DNA of 64,000 bases from Fodinibacter sp038330415 (GTDB lineage: Bacteria; Actinomycetota; Actinomycetes; Actinomycetales; Dermatophilaceae), in contig JBBQNZ010000003.1 of the NCBI GenBank assembly GCA_038330415.1, positions 1 to 64,000 of the forward strand. Direction: 5' to 3'. The stretch's first letter is position 1. The number at the start of each line of letters is the position of its first letter. Shown here one piece after another: positions 23,444 to 34,212 of the stretch. A program made the position numbers and the translations under genes. Under the pieces are notes generated by a model, which did not search any database, was not told the origin of the DNA, and saw nothing but the letters and a program-made list of their open reading frames with translations.

Positions 23444-24120
23444 ACGGGCTCTCCGGCGCTCTCGGCAACCTGCTGCCGGCGGCGCTGGGCGTCGCGCTCA
23501 GCCCGGTGCCGATCATCGCGACGGTGCTGATGCTGATGTCGGGCCACCCTCGGCGCACCGCGCCCGCGTTCGCACTTGGCTGGGTCGTCGGGCTGGTGGT
23601 CGTGATGTCGCTCGTGCTCACCGCGGCCGGCAGCGCGCTCGACACCTCGAGCACCTCCGACACGACCTTCTGGGTCAAGCTCGCGCTCGGCCTGCTCTTC
23701 CTCGCGCTCGGGCTGCGCACCTGGCGCCACCGTCCCCGCCCCGGTGAGCCCGCCGAACCGCCGGCCTGGATGGGCCGGCTCGACGGCCTGTCACCGCTCG
23801 CAGCCCTCGGGCTGGGCGCCGCGCTGTCCGGCATCAACCCGAAGAACCTGGCGCTCACGGCATCCGCTGCCGTGGCCATCGCGTCGGGCGGCCCGTCCAC
23901 GACCGCAACCGTCGTCTGCGTGGTCGTCTTCGTCGTCATCGCGAGCCTGCTCGTCGTCGGGCCGGTGCTCGCGTTCCTCGTCGCCGCCGACCGCACCGCC
24001 GCACCGCTGCAGGCGCTGAAGACCTTCATGGAGGTGCACAACGCGGCCATCATGACCGTGCTGCTCGGGGTGCTCGGCCTGTCGATGCTCGGCCAGGGCC
24101 TCGGCGGCCTGCTCGGCTGA
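23440..24120 (+). CDS. GAP-family (Sap/LysE-like) membrane transporter
   Basis: Protein of 226 aa with six hydrophobic helices. The family signatures are present: ALSPVPIIATVLMLMSG in helix 1 and ALSGINPKNLALTASAAVAIAS in helix 4, with a cytoplasmic RTWRHRPRPGE loop. GAP (glycopeptidolipid-addressing) proteins help move lipid-linked or peptide products across the membrane. The ATG overlaps the ligase stop (ATGA), so product export of the PGM1-like enzyme is a reasonable inference. Confidence 0.85.
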   Translation: MNGLSGALGNLLPAALGVALSPVPIIATVLMLMSGHPRRTAPAFALGWVVGLVVVMSLVLTAAGSALDTSSTSDTTFWVKLALGLLFLALGLRTWRHRPRPGEPAEPPAWMGRLDGLSPLAALGLGAALSGINPKNLALTASAAVAIASGGPSTTATVVCVVVFVVIASLLVVGPVLAFLVAADRTAAPLQALKTFMEVHNAAIMTVLLGVLGLSMLGQGLGGLLG

Positions 24121-24139
24121 TGCCGGGCCCGCGCCGGGC

Positions 24140-25291
24140 TCAGAGCGCCGACGCCATCCGCCGCACGGCATCGTCGAGGATGGCCGGCGACGTCGCGAAG
24201 TTGAGCCGGGCGAACCCGCGGCCGCCCTCGGCTCCGTACCGCGGGCCCGACCCGAGGGCCACCCGGCCGCGTTCTAGGAAGGCGGCGGCCGGGTCGTCGC
24301 CGAGCCCGAGGTCGCGGCAGTCGAGCCAGGCCAGATAGGTCGCCTCCGGGGCCTGCCACCGCACGCCGGGCAGGTGCTCGGCGAGCAGGCGCCCCAGCAG
24401 GGCGCGGTTGGCGTCGAGCTCGCCGACCAGCTGCGCCTGCCACTCCCGCCCCTCGGCCATCGCCGCGACGTGCGCGATGGCGCCGATGTGCGAGGAGCCG
24501 TGGGTGTGCACCTCGGCCAGCAGGGCGAAGTCGTCGACCGCATCGCTGCCGGCCATCGCGAGCGCCGACTTCAGGCCGGCCAGGTTCCACCCCTTCGAGG
24601 GGGAGAACACCGAGAACCCGCGCTCGCCCCCCGGCACCGTGAGGTACGGCGTGAACGGCGGGCTGCCGGCATACACGACCGGCGCGTGGATCTCGTCGGC
24701 GACCACCCGCACCCCGTGCTCCTCGGCCAGTGCCGCGAGGGTGGCCAGCTCGGCGGGAGTGTGCACCACACCGGTGGGGTTGTGCGGGTTGCACAGCAGG
24801 TATGCCGCCCGCTCGCCGCCCGCGGTCGCCTCCACGAAGGCGGTGCGCAGGGCCTCGGGGTCCAGCCGACCGTCCGGGCCGAGCGGGGCGTCGACCCGGC
24901 GCCGGGCGATGGCGTCGACGAAGCCGAAGAAGGAGTCGTACACCGGGGGAGAGACCACGACGGGGCCGCCCTCGTCGGTGAGCAGCCGCAGCAGCTCGGC
25001 GGCGCCGATCATCACGTCGGGCACGATCATGGCCGCCGCGGTGTCGACCTCCCAGCCCCAGGCGTCGTGGGCGTAGCGCGCGACCGCGGCGGCGTAGCGC
25101 GGGCTCCAGCCGTAGCCGGTGTCGCCCCGGTGCATGGCCGCGGACACCGCCGATGCGACCGCGGGGCAGGGGGCGGCATCCATCTCCGCCACCCACAAGG
25201 GCAGCACGTCGGGCGGGTAGGCCACCCACTTCACGCTGGTGCGGTCGCGGCGCAGCTGCGCCTCGGTGGCACCGAGCAGGGCAGTCGACAT
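24140..25291 (-). CDS. MalY/PatB-type PLP aminotransferase (cystathionine beta-lyase-like)
   Basis: Protein of 383 aa, fold type I. Visible landmarks are LPLWVAEMD near 30, GYGWSPRY near 60, LLCNPHNPTG near 165, ADEIHAPVVY near 198 and the PLP lysine in FSPSKGWNLAGLKSA near 228. The WVAEMD and ADEIH motifs separate MalY/PatB C-S lyases from ordinary aspartate aminotransferases. It probably cleaves cystathionine or another S-conjugate. The ATG at 25291 is fixed by a TAGGGT -10 box 6 nt upstream. It is divergent from the pgsA-like gene. Confidence 0.87.
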   Translation of the reverse strand: MSTALLGATEAQLRRDRTSVKWVAYPPDVLPLWVAEMDAAPCPAVASAVSAAMHRGDTGYGWSPRYAAAVARYAHDAWGWEVDTAAAMIVPDVMIGAAELLRLLTDEGGPVVVSPPVYDSFFGFVDAIARRRVDAPLGPDGRLDPEALRTAFVEATAGGERAAYLLCNPHNPTGVVHTPAELATLAALAEEHGVRVVADEIHAPVVYAGSPPFTPYLTVPGGERGFSVFSPSKGWNLAGLKSALAMAGSDAVDDFALLAEVHTHGSSHIGAIAHVAAMAEGREWQAQLVGELDANRALLGRLLAEHLPGVRWQAPEATYLAWLDCRDLGLGDDPAAAFLERGRVALGSGPRYGAEGGRGFARLNFATSPAILDDAVRRMASAL

Positions 25292-25297
25292 GCCGAC

Positions 25298-25303
25298 ACC
25301 CTA
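25298..25303 (-). promoter_or_regulatory. -10 box of the MalY-type gene
   Basis: TAGGGT on the minus strand is followed by 6 nt and the ATG: a leaderless configuration. Confidence 0.55.
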
Positions 25304-25350
25304 GGTGGCCGAGCGGCCCCACCCTTGCGCGCCCGCTCGGCTCGACCGCC

Positions 25351-25356
25351 TACAGT
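25351..25356 (+). promoter_or_regulatory. -10 box of the pgsA-like operon
   Basis: TACAGT is followed by 6 nt and the ATG at 25363. With the divergent box at 25298-25303 this gives two back-to-back leaderless promoters in 70 bp. Confidence 0.55.
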
Positions 25357-25362
25357 GGCGGC

Positions 25363-25962
25363 ATGTCTACGGGGGCGCCCGAGCAGCAGGTGAGCGACCG
25401 GGTGCTCACGGTGCCGAACGCACTGTCCGCCGCCCGGCTCCTCGGCGTACCCGTGTTCTTGTGGGCGATCCTCTCCGAGCGCGACGGCCTGGCCCTGGTG
25501 CTGCTGTTCCTGGCCGGACTCACCGACTACCTCGACGGCAAGATCGCCCGCAAGTACAACCTGGTCTCGCGGGTGGGCCAGCTGCTCGACCCCGTCGCCG
25601 ACCGGCTCTACATCGTGTCGACCCTGCTCGGGCTGGCCTGGCGCGAGATCATCCCGTGGTGGCTCGTCGGCGTGCTCCTCGCCCGCGAGCTGTTCATGGG
25701 CGTGGTCGTGCTCGTCGCCAAGCGGCACGGCTGGGTCGGGCTGCCGGTGCACTTCGTCGGCAAGGCGGCCACCTTCAACCTGCTCTACGCGTTCCCGCTG
25801 ATCCTGCTCGGCGAGGGCAGCGGCACCCTGGCGACCATCGCCCAGCCGGTCGGGTGGGCCTTCGCCTGGTGGGGCACCGGGCTGTACTGGGTGGCCGGCA
25901 TCCTCTATGTCGTGCAGCTGCGCCAGCTGATCGCCGCGCAGGAGGGGGCGGTGACCGCATGA
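25363..25962 (+). CDS. CDP-alcohol phosphatidyltransferase (PgsA2-like, Rv1822 orthologue by position)
   Basis: Protein of 199 aa with five or six membrane helices. The CDP-alcohol transferase signature D-G-x2-A-R-x8-G-x3-D-x3-D is exact in LDGKIARKYNLVSRVGQLLD followed by PVAD (about 58-80). It transfers a phosphatidyl group to a polyol, probably glycerol-3-phosphate or an analogue. It is the first gene of the block that matches Rv1822-Rv1832, and its stop overlaps the DUF881 gene by ATGA. The leaderless start is fixed by TACAGT 6 nt upstream. Confidence 0.88.
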   Translation: MSTGAPEQQVSDRVLTVPNALSAARLLGVPVFLWAILSERDGLALVLLFLAGLTDYLDGKIARKYNLVSRVGQLLDPVADRLYIVSTLLGLAWREIIPWWLVGVLLARELFMGVVVLVAKRHGWVGLPVHFVGKAATFNLLYAFPLILLGEGSGTLATIAQPVGWAFAWWGTGLYWVAGILYVVQLRQLIAAQEGAVTA

Positions 25963-26879
25963 GCGGCCCGGCCCCGACCGACCGGCGTCCCGACGCGTCG
26001 ATGACCCTGCTCACGACGATGCTGCAGCGACCGCTCGACCCCGGCTACGCCGCCGCCGCCGACCGTCGAGAGGCCAAGGGTGAGCCGCGCTCCACGTCGC
26101 TGCGCTCGCCACTGCTCGTCATCGCCGCCGTGCTGATCGGGCTGGTCGTCGGGGTGGCGTCGTACAACCTCACCACCGCCAACAAGCCGCGCTCGCAGGC
26201 GCGCGCCGAGCTGATCGGCCAGATCCAGGACCGGCGCGACCAGCTCGACGCCCTCAGCGCCAAGGCCGGGAGCCTCCAGGGCCAGCTCACCGCCCTGGAG
26301 AGCGCGGAGCTGGGCGACACCTCGCTCACCGATCGCACCCGCGACCTCTCGGCCGCGGTCGGGGCCGTGCCGCTGCACGGGCCCGGGTTCACGCTCACGC
26401 TCGACGACGCCCCGGGCTCGGGAGCGGACGAAGCGGCCCCTGGCGACACCCAGGCCCAGCAGGGCCAGGTGCAGGCCAAGGACCTCCGGTACGTCACCAA
26501 CGCCCTGTGGGAGTCCGGCGCCGAGGCGGTGAGCATCAACGGCAAGCGGCTGACCGCCACCTCGGCGATCCGGTTCGCCGGGTCGGCGCTCGTCGTCGAC
26601 TACCGGCCGCTGACCCGGCCCTACGTCATCACGGCCCTGGGCGACCCCCAGAGGTTCCCCGCGGCCTTCGCCGACGGGGCCGGGGGCACCTACCTGTCCA
26701 CGCTGCGCAGCACCTTCGGCATCCGGGTCGACACCAAGGTGTCCGACGACCTGACCGTGCCCGCCGCGGTGGGTCTGACCACGCGCTATGCCCGACCCGG
26801 GGATACTGGTGGCGCCACCGCGTCGCCCGGCAGCACCCCGTCACCGACCGCCAGCGAAGGACAAGGAGCCCCGTCGTGA
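25959..26879 (+). CDS. DUF881 protein (first copy, Rv1823-like)
   Basis: Protein of 306 aa. A cytoplasmic start is followed by a single helix (about 50-70), a coiled coil (RAELIGQIQDRRDQLDALSAKAGSLQGQLTALES) and an extracytoplasmic DUF881 domain with GFTLTLDDAPG, DLRYVTNALWESGAEAVSINGKRL and PYVITALGDP. An acidic Gln-rich insert (about 150-165) interrupts it. The C-terminus is Ser/Thr/Pro-rich. Function is unknown; it belongs to a conserved envelope cluster and is coupled to both neighbours by overlapping starts. Confidence 0.88.
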   Translation: MSGPAPTDRRPDASMTLLTTMLQRPLDPGYAAAADRREAKGEPRSTSLRSPLLVIAAVLIGLVVGVASYNLTTANKPRSQARAELIGQIQDRRDQLDALSAKAGSLQGQLTALESAELGDTSLTDRTRDLSAAVGAVPLHGPGFTLTLDDAPGSGADEAAPGDTQAQQGQVQAKDLRYVTNALWESGAEAVSINGKRLTATSAIRFAGSALVVDYRPLTRPYVITALGDPQRFPAAFADGAGGTYLSTLRSTFGIRVDTKVSDDLTVPAAVGLTTRYARPGDTGGATASPGSTPSPTASEGQGAPS

Positions 26880-27208
26880 TCCCGGCCATCGGCCTGTCCC
26901 TCGGCATCATCATCGGCCTGCTGCTGCAGCCCGCGGTGCCCGTGTGGCTCCAGCCGTACCTGCCCATCGCCGTCATCGCCGCGCTCGATGCGGTCTTCGG
27001 GGCGGTGCGGGCGATCCTCGACGGCATCTTCGACGACAAGGTCTTCGTCGTCTCGTTCCTGTCCAACGTGGTCGTCGCCGCGTTCATCGTCTTCCTCGGC
27101 GACAAGCTCGGCGTGGGCAGCCAGCTGTCCACCGGTGTCGTCGTCGTGCTCGGCATACGGATCTTCTCCAACGTCGCCGCAATCCGCCGCCACCTGTTCG
27201 ACGCATGA
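26876..27208 (+). CDS. small basic protein, DUF1290 family (Rv1824-like)
   Basis: Protein of 110 aa, almost entirely three membrane helices, with the family motif YLPIAVIAALDAVFGAVRAILDGIFDDKVFVVSF and a later GIRIFSNVAAIRRHLF. The GTG start overlaps the preceding stop and has AAGGAG 7 nt upstream. It sits between two DUF881 genes, as in mycobacteria; the trio probably works as one membrane complex (inference). Confidence 0.88.
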   Translation: MIPAIGLSLGIIIGLLLQPAVPVWLQPYLPIAVIAALDAVFGAVRAILDGIFDDKVFVVSFLSNVVVAAFIVFLGDKLGVGSQLSTGVVVVLGIRIFSNVAAIRRHLFDA

Positions 27209-28140
27209 CCGCGACCCCGCCAGAGCCGCCGGCGGTTCCCGAGCCCGCTGATCCGGCCGAGCGCCCCGCAGCCACTGAGCGCCCCGGGCCGACCCCGCCC
27301 ACCCACCGGCGCGACACGCCCCTGGAACCCGTCGCGCCCTACCTGTTCGACGGCCTGGCCGAGCGCCCCGACCGGGGCGACGACGCCCCGGCCGCCCCGG
27401 GCCCGGCGGCCACCCCCGGGCGGGCCTGGCACCGCCTGCTGCGGGCCGGTGCGCCTCGCGCCACCCGGGCGAACGTGCTCGCGATGCTGCTCGCGGGCGC
27501 CCTGGGCTTCGCGATCATCGTGCAGGTGCGCCAGACCTCGGACGAGGGCCTGGACAGCCTGCGCGAGGACGAGCTGGTGCGCATCTTCGCCGGGGTCGAC
27601 CGCGAGGGCGAGCGGCTGGCCGACGAGATCCGCGGGCTGCAGTCCTCGCTCGACCTGCTCAAGAGCCAGTCGAGCAACGACGCCGAGGCGCAACGCGCCG
27701 CGCGCGAGCGGCTGGCCGCGCTCGGCATCCTCGCCGGCACGGTCCCGGCCACCGGGCCGGGCATCGTGCTCTCCATCAGCGACCCCGATGGCAAGGTCGA
27801 CGCACCGCTCGTCCTCGACACCGTCCAGGAGCTGCGCGACGCCGGAGCCGAGGCGATCCAGGTCAACGGTGTGCGGGTCGTGGCCGACACCTGGTTCACC
27901 GACACCGACGGCGGCCTGTCGGTCTCGGGCACAACGGTGAACCCGCCCTACGTCATCAGGGCCATCGGCGACGCCACCACACTCGCCGGCGCGATGGAGA
28001 TCCCCGGCGGGGTCACCGCCACCGTGCGCCGGGTCGGCGGCGACACCGACGTGCAGATCGAGGACGAGGTCATCATCGACGCGTTGCTCACCCCGGCGTC
28101 GCCTCAGTACGCTCGGCCCGTACCGACCCCCACCCCCTGA
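27205..28140 (+). CDS. DUF881 protein (second copy, Rv1825-like)
   Basis: Protein of 311 aa. A long Pro/Glu-rich cytoplasmic N-terminus (about 1-90, with THRRDTPLEPVAPYLFDGL) precedes one helix (ANVLAMLLAGALGFAIIVQV), a coiled coil (DREGERLADEIRGLQSSLDLLKSQ) and the DUF881 domain (GPGIVLSISD, LDTVQELRDAGAEAIQVNGVRV, PPYVIRAIGD). Its acidic and Pro-rich tail differs from the first copy. The ATG overlaps the stop of the small basic protein gene. Confidence 0.88.
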   Translation: MTATPPEPPAVPEPADPAERPAATERPGPTPPTHRRDTPLEPVAPYLFDGLAERPDRGDDAPAAPGPAATPGRAWHRLLRAGAPRATRANVLAMLLAGALGFAIIVQVRQTSDEGLDSLREDELVRIFAGVDREGERLADEIRGLQSSLDLLKSQSSNDAEAQRAARERLAALGILAGTVPATGPGIVLSISDPDGKVDAPLVLDTVQELRDAGAEAIQVNGVRVVADTWFTDTDGGLSVSGTTVNPPYVIRAIGDATTLAGAMEIPGGVTATVRRVGGDTDVQIEDEVIIDALLTPASPQYARPVPTPTP

Positions 28141-28171
28141 TGGGTCCCGCGCGACCCGACCAAGGAGCGAC

Positions 28172-28558
28172 ATGAGCGACCTCGAGTACCCCGCCGGCCT
28201 GCGCTACACCGCCGAGCACGAGTGGGTGCGCGCCGACGGCGACACGCTGCGGGTGGGGATCACGTCGTTCGCCCAGGAGGCGCTCGGCGACGTCGTCTAC
28301 GTCAGCCTCCCGGCGGTGGGCGATGCCGTGGTGGCCGGCGACACCTGCGGCGAGGTCGAGTCCACCAAGTCGGTGAGCGACCTCTATGCCCCGGTCTCCG
28401 GCGAGGTCACGGCCGTCAACGGCGCGCTCGACGCCACCCCCGAGCTGGTCAACACCGACCCCTACGGCGAGGGCTGGATGTACGAGCTGACCGCCACCGA
28501 CGCCGGGGCGATCGACGCGCTGATGGATGTCGACGCCTACACCGCGCAGCTGTCCTGA
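28172..28558 (+). CDS. gcvH: glycine cleavage system H protein
   Basis: Protein of 128 aa, the full family length. The lipoylation site is Lys66 in GEVESTKSVSDLYAPVSGEV, and EHEWVR lies near 15. It carries the aminomethyl group between GcvP, GcvT and the dihydrolipoyl dehydrogenase. AAGGAG precedes the ATG by 6 nt. The P protein gene is 2.7 kb downstream behind a riboswitch; gcvT is not in the window. Confidence 0.97.
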   Translation: MSDLEYPAGLRYTAEHEWVRADGDTLRVGITSFAQEALGDVVYVSLPAVGDAVVAGDTCGEVESTKSVSDLYAPVSGEVTAVNGALDATPELVNTDPYGEGWMYELTATDAGAIDALMDVDAYTAQLS

Positions 28559-28612
28559 CGGCACCGGGATCCCGACCTCCCCAAACGGTGGGCCAACCAC
28601 GGCGCCGTGATC

Positions 28613-28618
28613 TAGGGT
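28613..28618 (+). promoter_or_regulatory. -10 box upstream of the FHA gene
   Basis: TAGGGT lies 39 nt before the ATG at 28658, and GGAAGG in between could serve as ribosome binding site. No -35 is clear. Confidence 0.4.
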
Positions 28619-28657
28619 GTGACACTCGCAGCACCGACGACGGAAGGCTGACAGCGA

Positions 28658-29110
28658 ATGACTGACGAGCGCGAGGAACCCCCCGTCGCGGCCCACGAGC
28701 CGACGACCATGCGGCTCCGGGCGGTCGAGGGAGCCGAGACGGTCGAGCCGGTCTCCGAGAGCGAGCACGTCCTCACCCGGTCCGACCTGGCGACCGTCGA
28801 GGCGCTGCGGCCGGGCACCGCCCTGCTCGTCGTGCTGCGCGGGCCCAACACCGGTGCGCGCTTCCTGCTCGACGACGACGAGGTGCTCTCGGGCCGCCAC
28901 CCCGACAGCGACATCTTCCTCGACGACGTCACCGTCTCGCGCAAGCACGCCGTCTTCCGGCGCACCGAGGGCGGGTTCATCGTGCGCGACGTGGGCTCGC
29001 TCAACGGCACCTACGTCAACCGCGAGCTCGTCGACGAGGCTGTGCTCACCACCGGCGACGAGGTGCAGATCGGCAAGTTCCGGCTCGTCTTCTACGCCAG
29101 CCAGGCCTGA
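28658..29110 (+). CDS. FHA-domain protein (GarA/OdhI-like, Rv1827 position)
   Basis: Protein of 150 aa. The N-terminus (1-50) is acidic. The FHA domain (about 60-145) has the canonical phosphothreonine-binding residues in LSGRHPDSDIFLDDVTVSRKHA and GSLNGTYVN. By synteny it should be GarA/OdhI, which regulates 2-oxoglutarate metabolism after PknB-type phosphorylation. The ETTS-type phospho-acceptor motif of those proteins is not visible; the nearest N-terminal threonines are PTTM near 15 and VLTRSD near 40. Confidence 0.85.
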   Translation: MTDEREEPPVAAHEPTTMRLRAVEGAETVEPVSESEHVLTRSDLATVEALRPGTALLVVLRGPNTGARFLLDDDEVLSGRHPDSDIFLDDVTVSRKHAVFRRTEGGFIVRDVGSLNGTYVNRELVDEAVLTTGDEVQIGKFRLVFYASQA

Positions 29111-29118
29111 CCCGCCCC

Positions 29119-29820
29119 GTGACCACCCCGGCAGGGCGTCGCCTCACCGTGGGTGCGGTGGTCAAGGCCCTGTCCGACGAGTTCCCCGACGTCACCATCT
29201 CCAAGGTGCGCTTCCTCGAGGCCGAGGGCCTGGTCACGCCCGCTCGCACGGCCTCGGGCTACCGCCAGTTCACGCCCGACGACGTCGAGCGGCTGCGCTA
29301 CGTGCTGCGGGCGCAGCGCGACCGGTTCTGGCCGCTGAAGGTCATCAAGGACAACCTCGAGGCCATCGACCGCGGGCTCACCCCCGGCGATGCCCTCGAC
29401 GGCCGCGCGCAGCCGCCGGCCCCGACCCCCGACCCCGACGTGCCGGATGCCGCCGACCTCGCCGCCCGCCGTGAGCTGCGGCTCACCGCCGCCGAGCTGG
29501 CCCGGGCCAGCGGGCTGGCGCCCGCCGACGTCAGCGACCTCGTGTCCCGCGGCCTGCTGCGCCCCGACGCCGCCGGGCTCCACGACGACGCCGACCTGCA
29601 GGTGGCCCACGCGGCCGCTGGTCTGGGGGCCTATGGCGTCGAGCCCCGCCACCTGCGGGGCTTTCGGGCCGCCGCCGACCGCGAGGTGGGGCTGGTCGAG
29701 CAGGTGGTCGGACCGAGGCGGGGTGCCGACGCCTCGCGGCACGCCGCCGAGGTGGCCCACCTGTGCCTGTCCCTGCACGCCGCGCTGGTGCGGAGCGGGC
29801 TGTCCGGCCGTGGGGGCTGA
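29119..29820 (+). CDS. ftsR: MerR-family regulator, FtsR-like (Rv1828 position)
   Basis: Protein of 233 aa. A MerR-type winged HTH (about 8-80) reads LTVGAVVKALSDEFPDVTISKVRFLEAEGLVTPARTASGYR, then DDVERLRYVLRAQRD. A second helical domain (about 115-230) with LTAAELARASG follows. In Corynebacterium FtsR activates ftsZ. The start is a GTG 8 nt after the FHA stop, with no clear ribosome binding site of its own. Assignment rests on synteny and domain order. Confidence 0.8.
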   Translation: MTTPAGRRLTVGAVVKALSDEFPDVTISKVRFLEAEGLVTPARTASGYRQFTPDDVERLRYVLRAQRDRFWPLKVIKDNLEAIDRGLTPGDALDGRAQPPAPTPDPDVPDAADLAARRELRLTAAELARASGLAPADVSDLVSRGLLRPDAAGLHDDADLQVAHAAAGLGAYGVEPRHLRGFRAAADREVGLVEQVVGPRRGADASRHAAEVAHLCLSLHAALVRSGLSGRGG

Positions 29821-29841
29821 CCGACCTGCGGGTGCGCGGGG

Positions 29842-29847
29842 TACGGT
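29842..29847 (+). promoter_or_regulatory. -10 box of the bifunctional-nuclease gene
   Basis: TACGGT is followed by 6 nt and the ATG at 29854: a leaderless configuration. Confidence 0.5.
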
Positions 29848-29853
29848 GACGCA

Positions 29854-30351
29854 ATGAAGGTCCTGGAGGTGCTCGGAGTTCGGGTCGAGATGCCGACCAA
29901 CCAGCCGATCGTGCTGCTGCGGGAACGCGACGGCGACCGCTACCTGCCCATCTGGATCGGGGCGGCCGAGGCCACCGCCATCGCCTACGCCCAGCAGGGC
30001 GTGGTGCCTCCGCGGCCGCTGACCCACGACCTGCTCCGCAACGTCATCGACGAGCTCGGCCACGAGCTCACCCGGGTGCGCATCGTCGCGCTCAAGGACG
30101 GCGTCTTCCATGCGATGCTCGACCTCGACGGCGGAGCGGCCGCCGGGGGCACCGACATCGAGTCGCGCTCGTCCGACGCGATCGCGCTGGCCCTTCGGGC
30201 CGGCGCCGAGATCGTCGCCGAGGAGGAGCTGCTCGACGAGGCCGGGGTCGAGATGGCCGAGACCGAGGACGACGAGGTCGAGAAGTTCAAGGAGTTCCTC
30301 GACCACGTCTCGGCCGACGACTTCGACACCGAGGCCGACACCGACAGCTGA
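29854..30351 (+). CDS. bifunctional nuclease (BFN/DUF151) domain protein (Rv1829 position)
   Basis: Protein of 165 aa. The domain occupies about 1-135: VRVEMPTNQPIVLLRERDGDRYLPIWIG, AEATAIAYAQQG, PRPLTHDLL, and SRSSDAIALALRAGAEI. The C-terminal 30 residues are strongly acidic. Plant and bacterial relatives have weak DNase/RNase activity, but the physiological role in Actinobacteria is not settled. The start is fixed by a -10 box 6 nt upstream. Confidence 0.88.
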   Translation: MKVLEVLGVRVEMPTNQPIVLLRERDGDRYLPIWIGAAEATAIAYAQQGVVPPRPLTHDLLRNVIDELGHELTRVRIVALKDGVFHAMLDLDGGAAAGGTDIESRSSDAIALALRAGAEIVAEEELLDEAGVEMAETEDDEVEKFKEFLDHVSADDFDTEADTDS

Positions 30352-30391
30352 TCCCCCCGACACGCCGGTGAGCGTGCGGCGTTCCCGGTCG

Positions 30392-30420
30392 TTGACCCGA
30401 GTCACACCTGCCCCTAGCGT
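30392..30420 (+). promoter_or_regulatory. sigma70-type promoter of the second MerR gene
   Basis: TTGACC and TAGCGT are separated by 17 bp, a near-ideal housekeeping promoter. The transcript would carry a roughly 80-nt leader that contains several GTCAC/GTGAC repeats (30417-30475), possible autoregulatory sites. Confidence 0.6.
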
Positions 30421-30508
30421 CACTCCTGTCACACCCGTGGCGTGTAAGTGACGTCCGTGTCATTCGTGGGCGTACAGTCGCACCGTAGGTCGAGCTCAGG
30501 AGGTACAC

Positions 30509-31090
30509 GTGGTCTCCACCGGAGAAGCGCGGCAGTCCGGGGGTTCCCTCGTGCCCGCGCAGGGCGTGTTGTTCCAGGGCGACCTGCCCGAGCTCGACGA
30601 GGAAGCCGGCTACCGCGGCCCCACCGCCTGCAAGGCGGCCGGCATCACCTACCGGCAGCTCGACTACTGGGCCCGTACCGGCCTGGTCGAGCCGTCGGTG
30701 CGCCCGGCCGGGGGCTCCGGCACCCAGCGCCTCTACGGTTTCCGCGACATCCTCGTGCTCAAGGTGGTCAAGCGGCTGCTCGACACCGGTGTCTCGCTGC
30801 AGCAGATCCGCGGCGCCATCTCGGTGCTGCGCGCCCGCGGGGTCGACGACCTCGCCCAGATCACCCTGATGAGCGACGGAGCCTCGGTCTACGAGTGCAC
30901 CTCCTCCGAGGAGGTCATCGACCTGCTCCAGGGTGGGCAGGGCGTGTTCGGCATCGCGCTCGGCAAGGTGTGGCGCGAGGTCGAGGGCGAGCTCGCGCAC
31001 CTGCCCAGCGAGCGCGCCGAGCACGAGACCGACACCACGCCGCAGCCCGGCGACGAGCTCGGAGCCCGAAGGGCCGCCCGGCTCGCCTGA
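30509..31090 (+). CDS. MerR-family regulator (Rv1830 position)
   Basis: Protein of 193 aa. The HTH (about 35-105) reads GPTACKAAGITYRQLDYWARTGLVEPS, then GTQRLYGFRDILVLKVVKRLLDTGVSLQQIR. A helical C-terminal part has LMSDGASVYECTSSEEVIDLLQGGQGVFGIALG. Homologues are linked to growth control and cell division in mycobacteria. AGGAGG 5 nt before the GTG supports the start. Its stop codon contributes to the extended -10 of the gcvP promoter. Confidence 0.88.
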   Translation: MVSTGEARQSGGSLVPAQGVLFQGDLPELDEEAGYRGPTACKAAGITYRQLDYWARTGLVEPSVRPAGGSGTQRLYGFRDILVLKVVKRLLDTGVSLQQIRGAISVLRARGVDDLAQITLMSDGASVYECTSSEEVIDLLQGGQGVFGIALGKVWREVEGELAHLPSERAEHETDTTPQPGDELGARRAARLA

Positions 31091-31096
31091 TAGATT
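31088..31096 (+). promoter_or_regulatory. extended -10 promoter of the riboswitch-gcvP transcript
   Basis: TGATAGATT is an extended -10 (TG-N-TAGATT) built on the stop codon of the MerR gene. The same TAGATTGGC element occurs at kamD. Transcription would start near 31103, just upstream of the aptamer. Confidence 0.6.
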
Positions 31097-31111
31097 GGCC
31101 CCGCCGCTCAC

Positions 31112-31220
31112 ACCGTGTGGGAGAGACCTCGACGCAATGCTCGTCGGGGCGCCGAAGGGGCAAACCTCCCCGGAACCTCTCAGGCGCAAAGGACCACGCG
31201 GGACAGGCACCTCTGGAGCA
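31112..31220 (+). promoter_or_regulatory. glycine riboswitch aptamer
   Basis: The conserved glycine-aptamer elements occur in order: GGGAGAG, GCGCCGAAGGGGCAAACC, CTCTCAGGCGCAAAGGACC, GGGACAGGC and CTCTGGAG. The position between a promoter and gcvP is the classical one. Only one complete aptamer is clear; the following 25-30 nt may be a reduced second domain. Confidence 0.92.
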
Positions 31221-31246
31221 CCCGGCCCCCGCGCCGATGCGTGACA

Positions 31247-31276
31247 GAGGGGGAGACGTCGACGCCGTCTGCCCTC
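31247..31276 (+). promoter_or_regulatory. hairpin between riboswitch and gcvP start, possible expression platform
   Basis: GAGGG/CCCTC and AGACG/CGTCT pair with a 7-nt loop. The hairpin ends one base before the AGGAG Shine-Dalgarno (31278-31282), so glycine-dependent exposure of the ribosome binding site is plausible (inference). Confidence 0.5.
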
Positions 31277-31287
31277 CAGGAGCCACC

Positions 31288-34170
<2,883 letters not shown>

Positions 34171-34190
34171 TCCGGCTCCGTCGCCTGAGC

Positions 34191-34205
34191 GGCCGGCTGC
34201 CGGCC
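34191..34205. terminator. hairpin between gcvP and sbcC
   Basis: GGCCGG-CTG-CCGGCC, a perfect 6-bp stem, lies in the 42-bp convergent gap and can serve both strands. Confidence 0.5.
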
Positions 34206-34212
34206 GGTGGCC

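Noticed and set aside
23430..25322. 630-residue open frame on the minus strand
   Set aside because: It crosses the GAP-family gene and the MalY-type gene in a wrong frame; no domain is visible.
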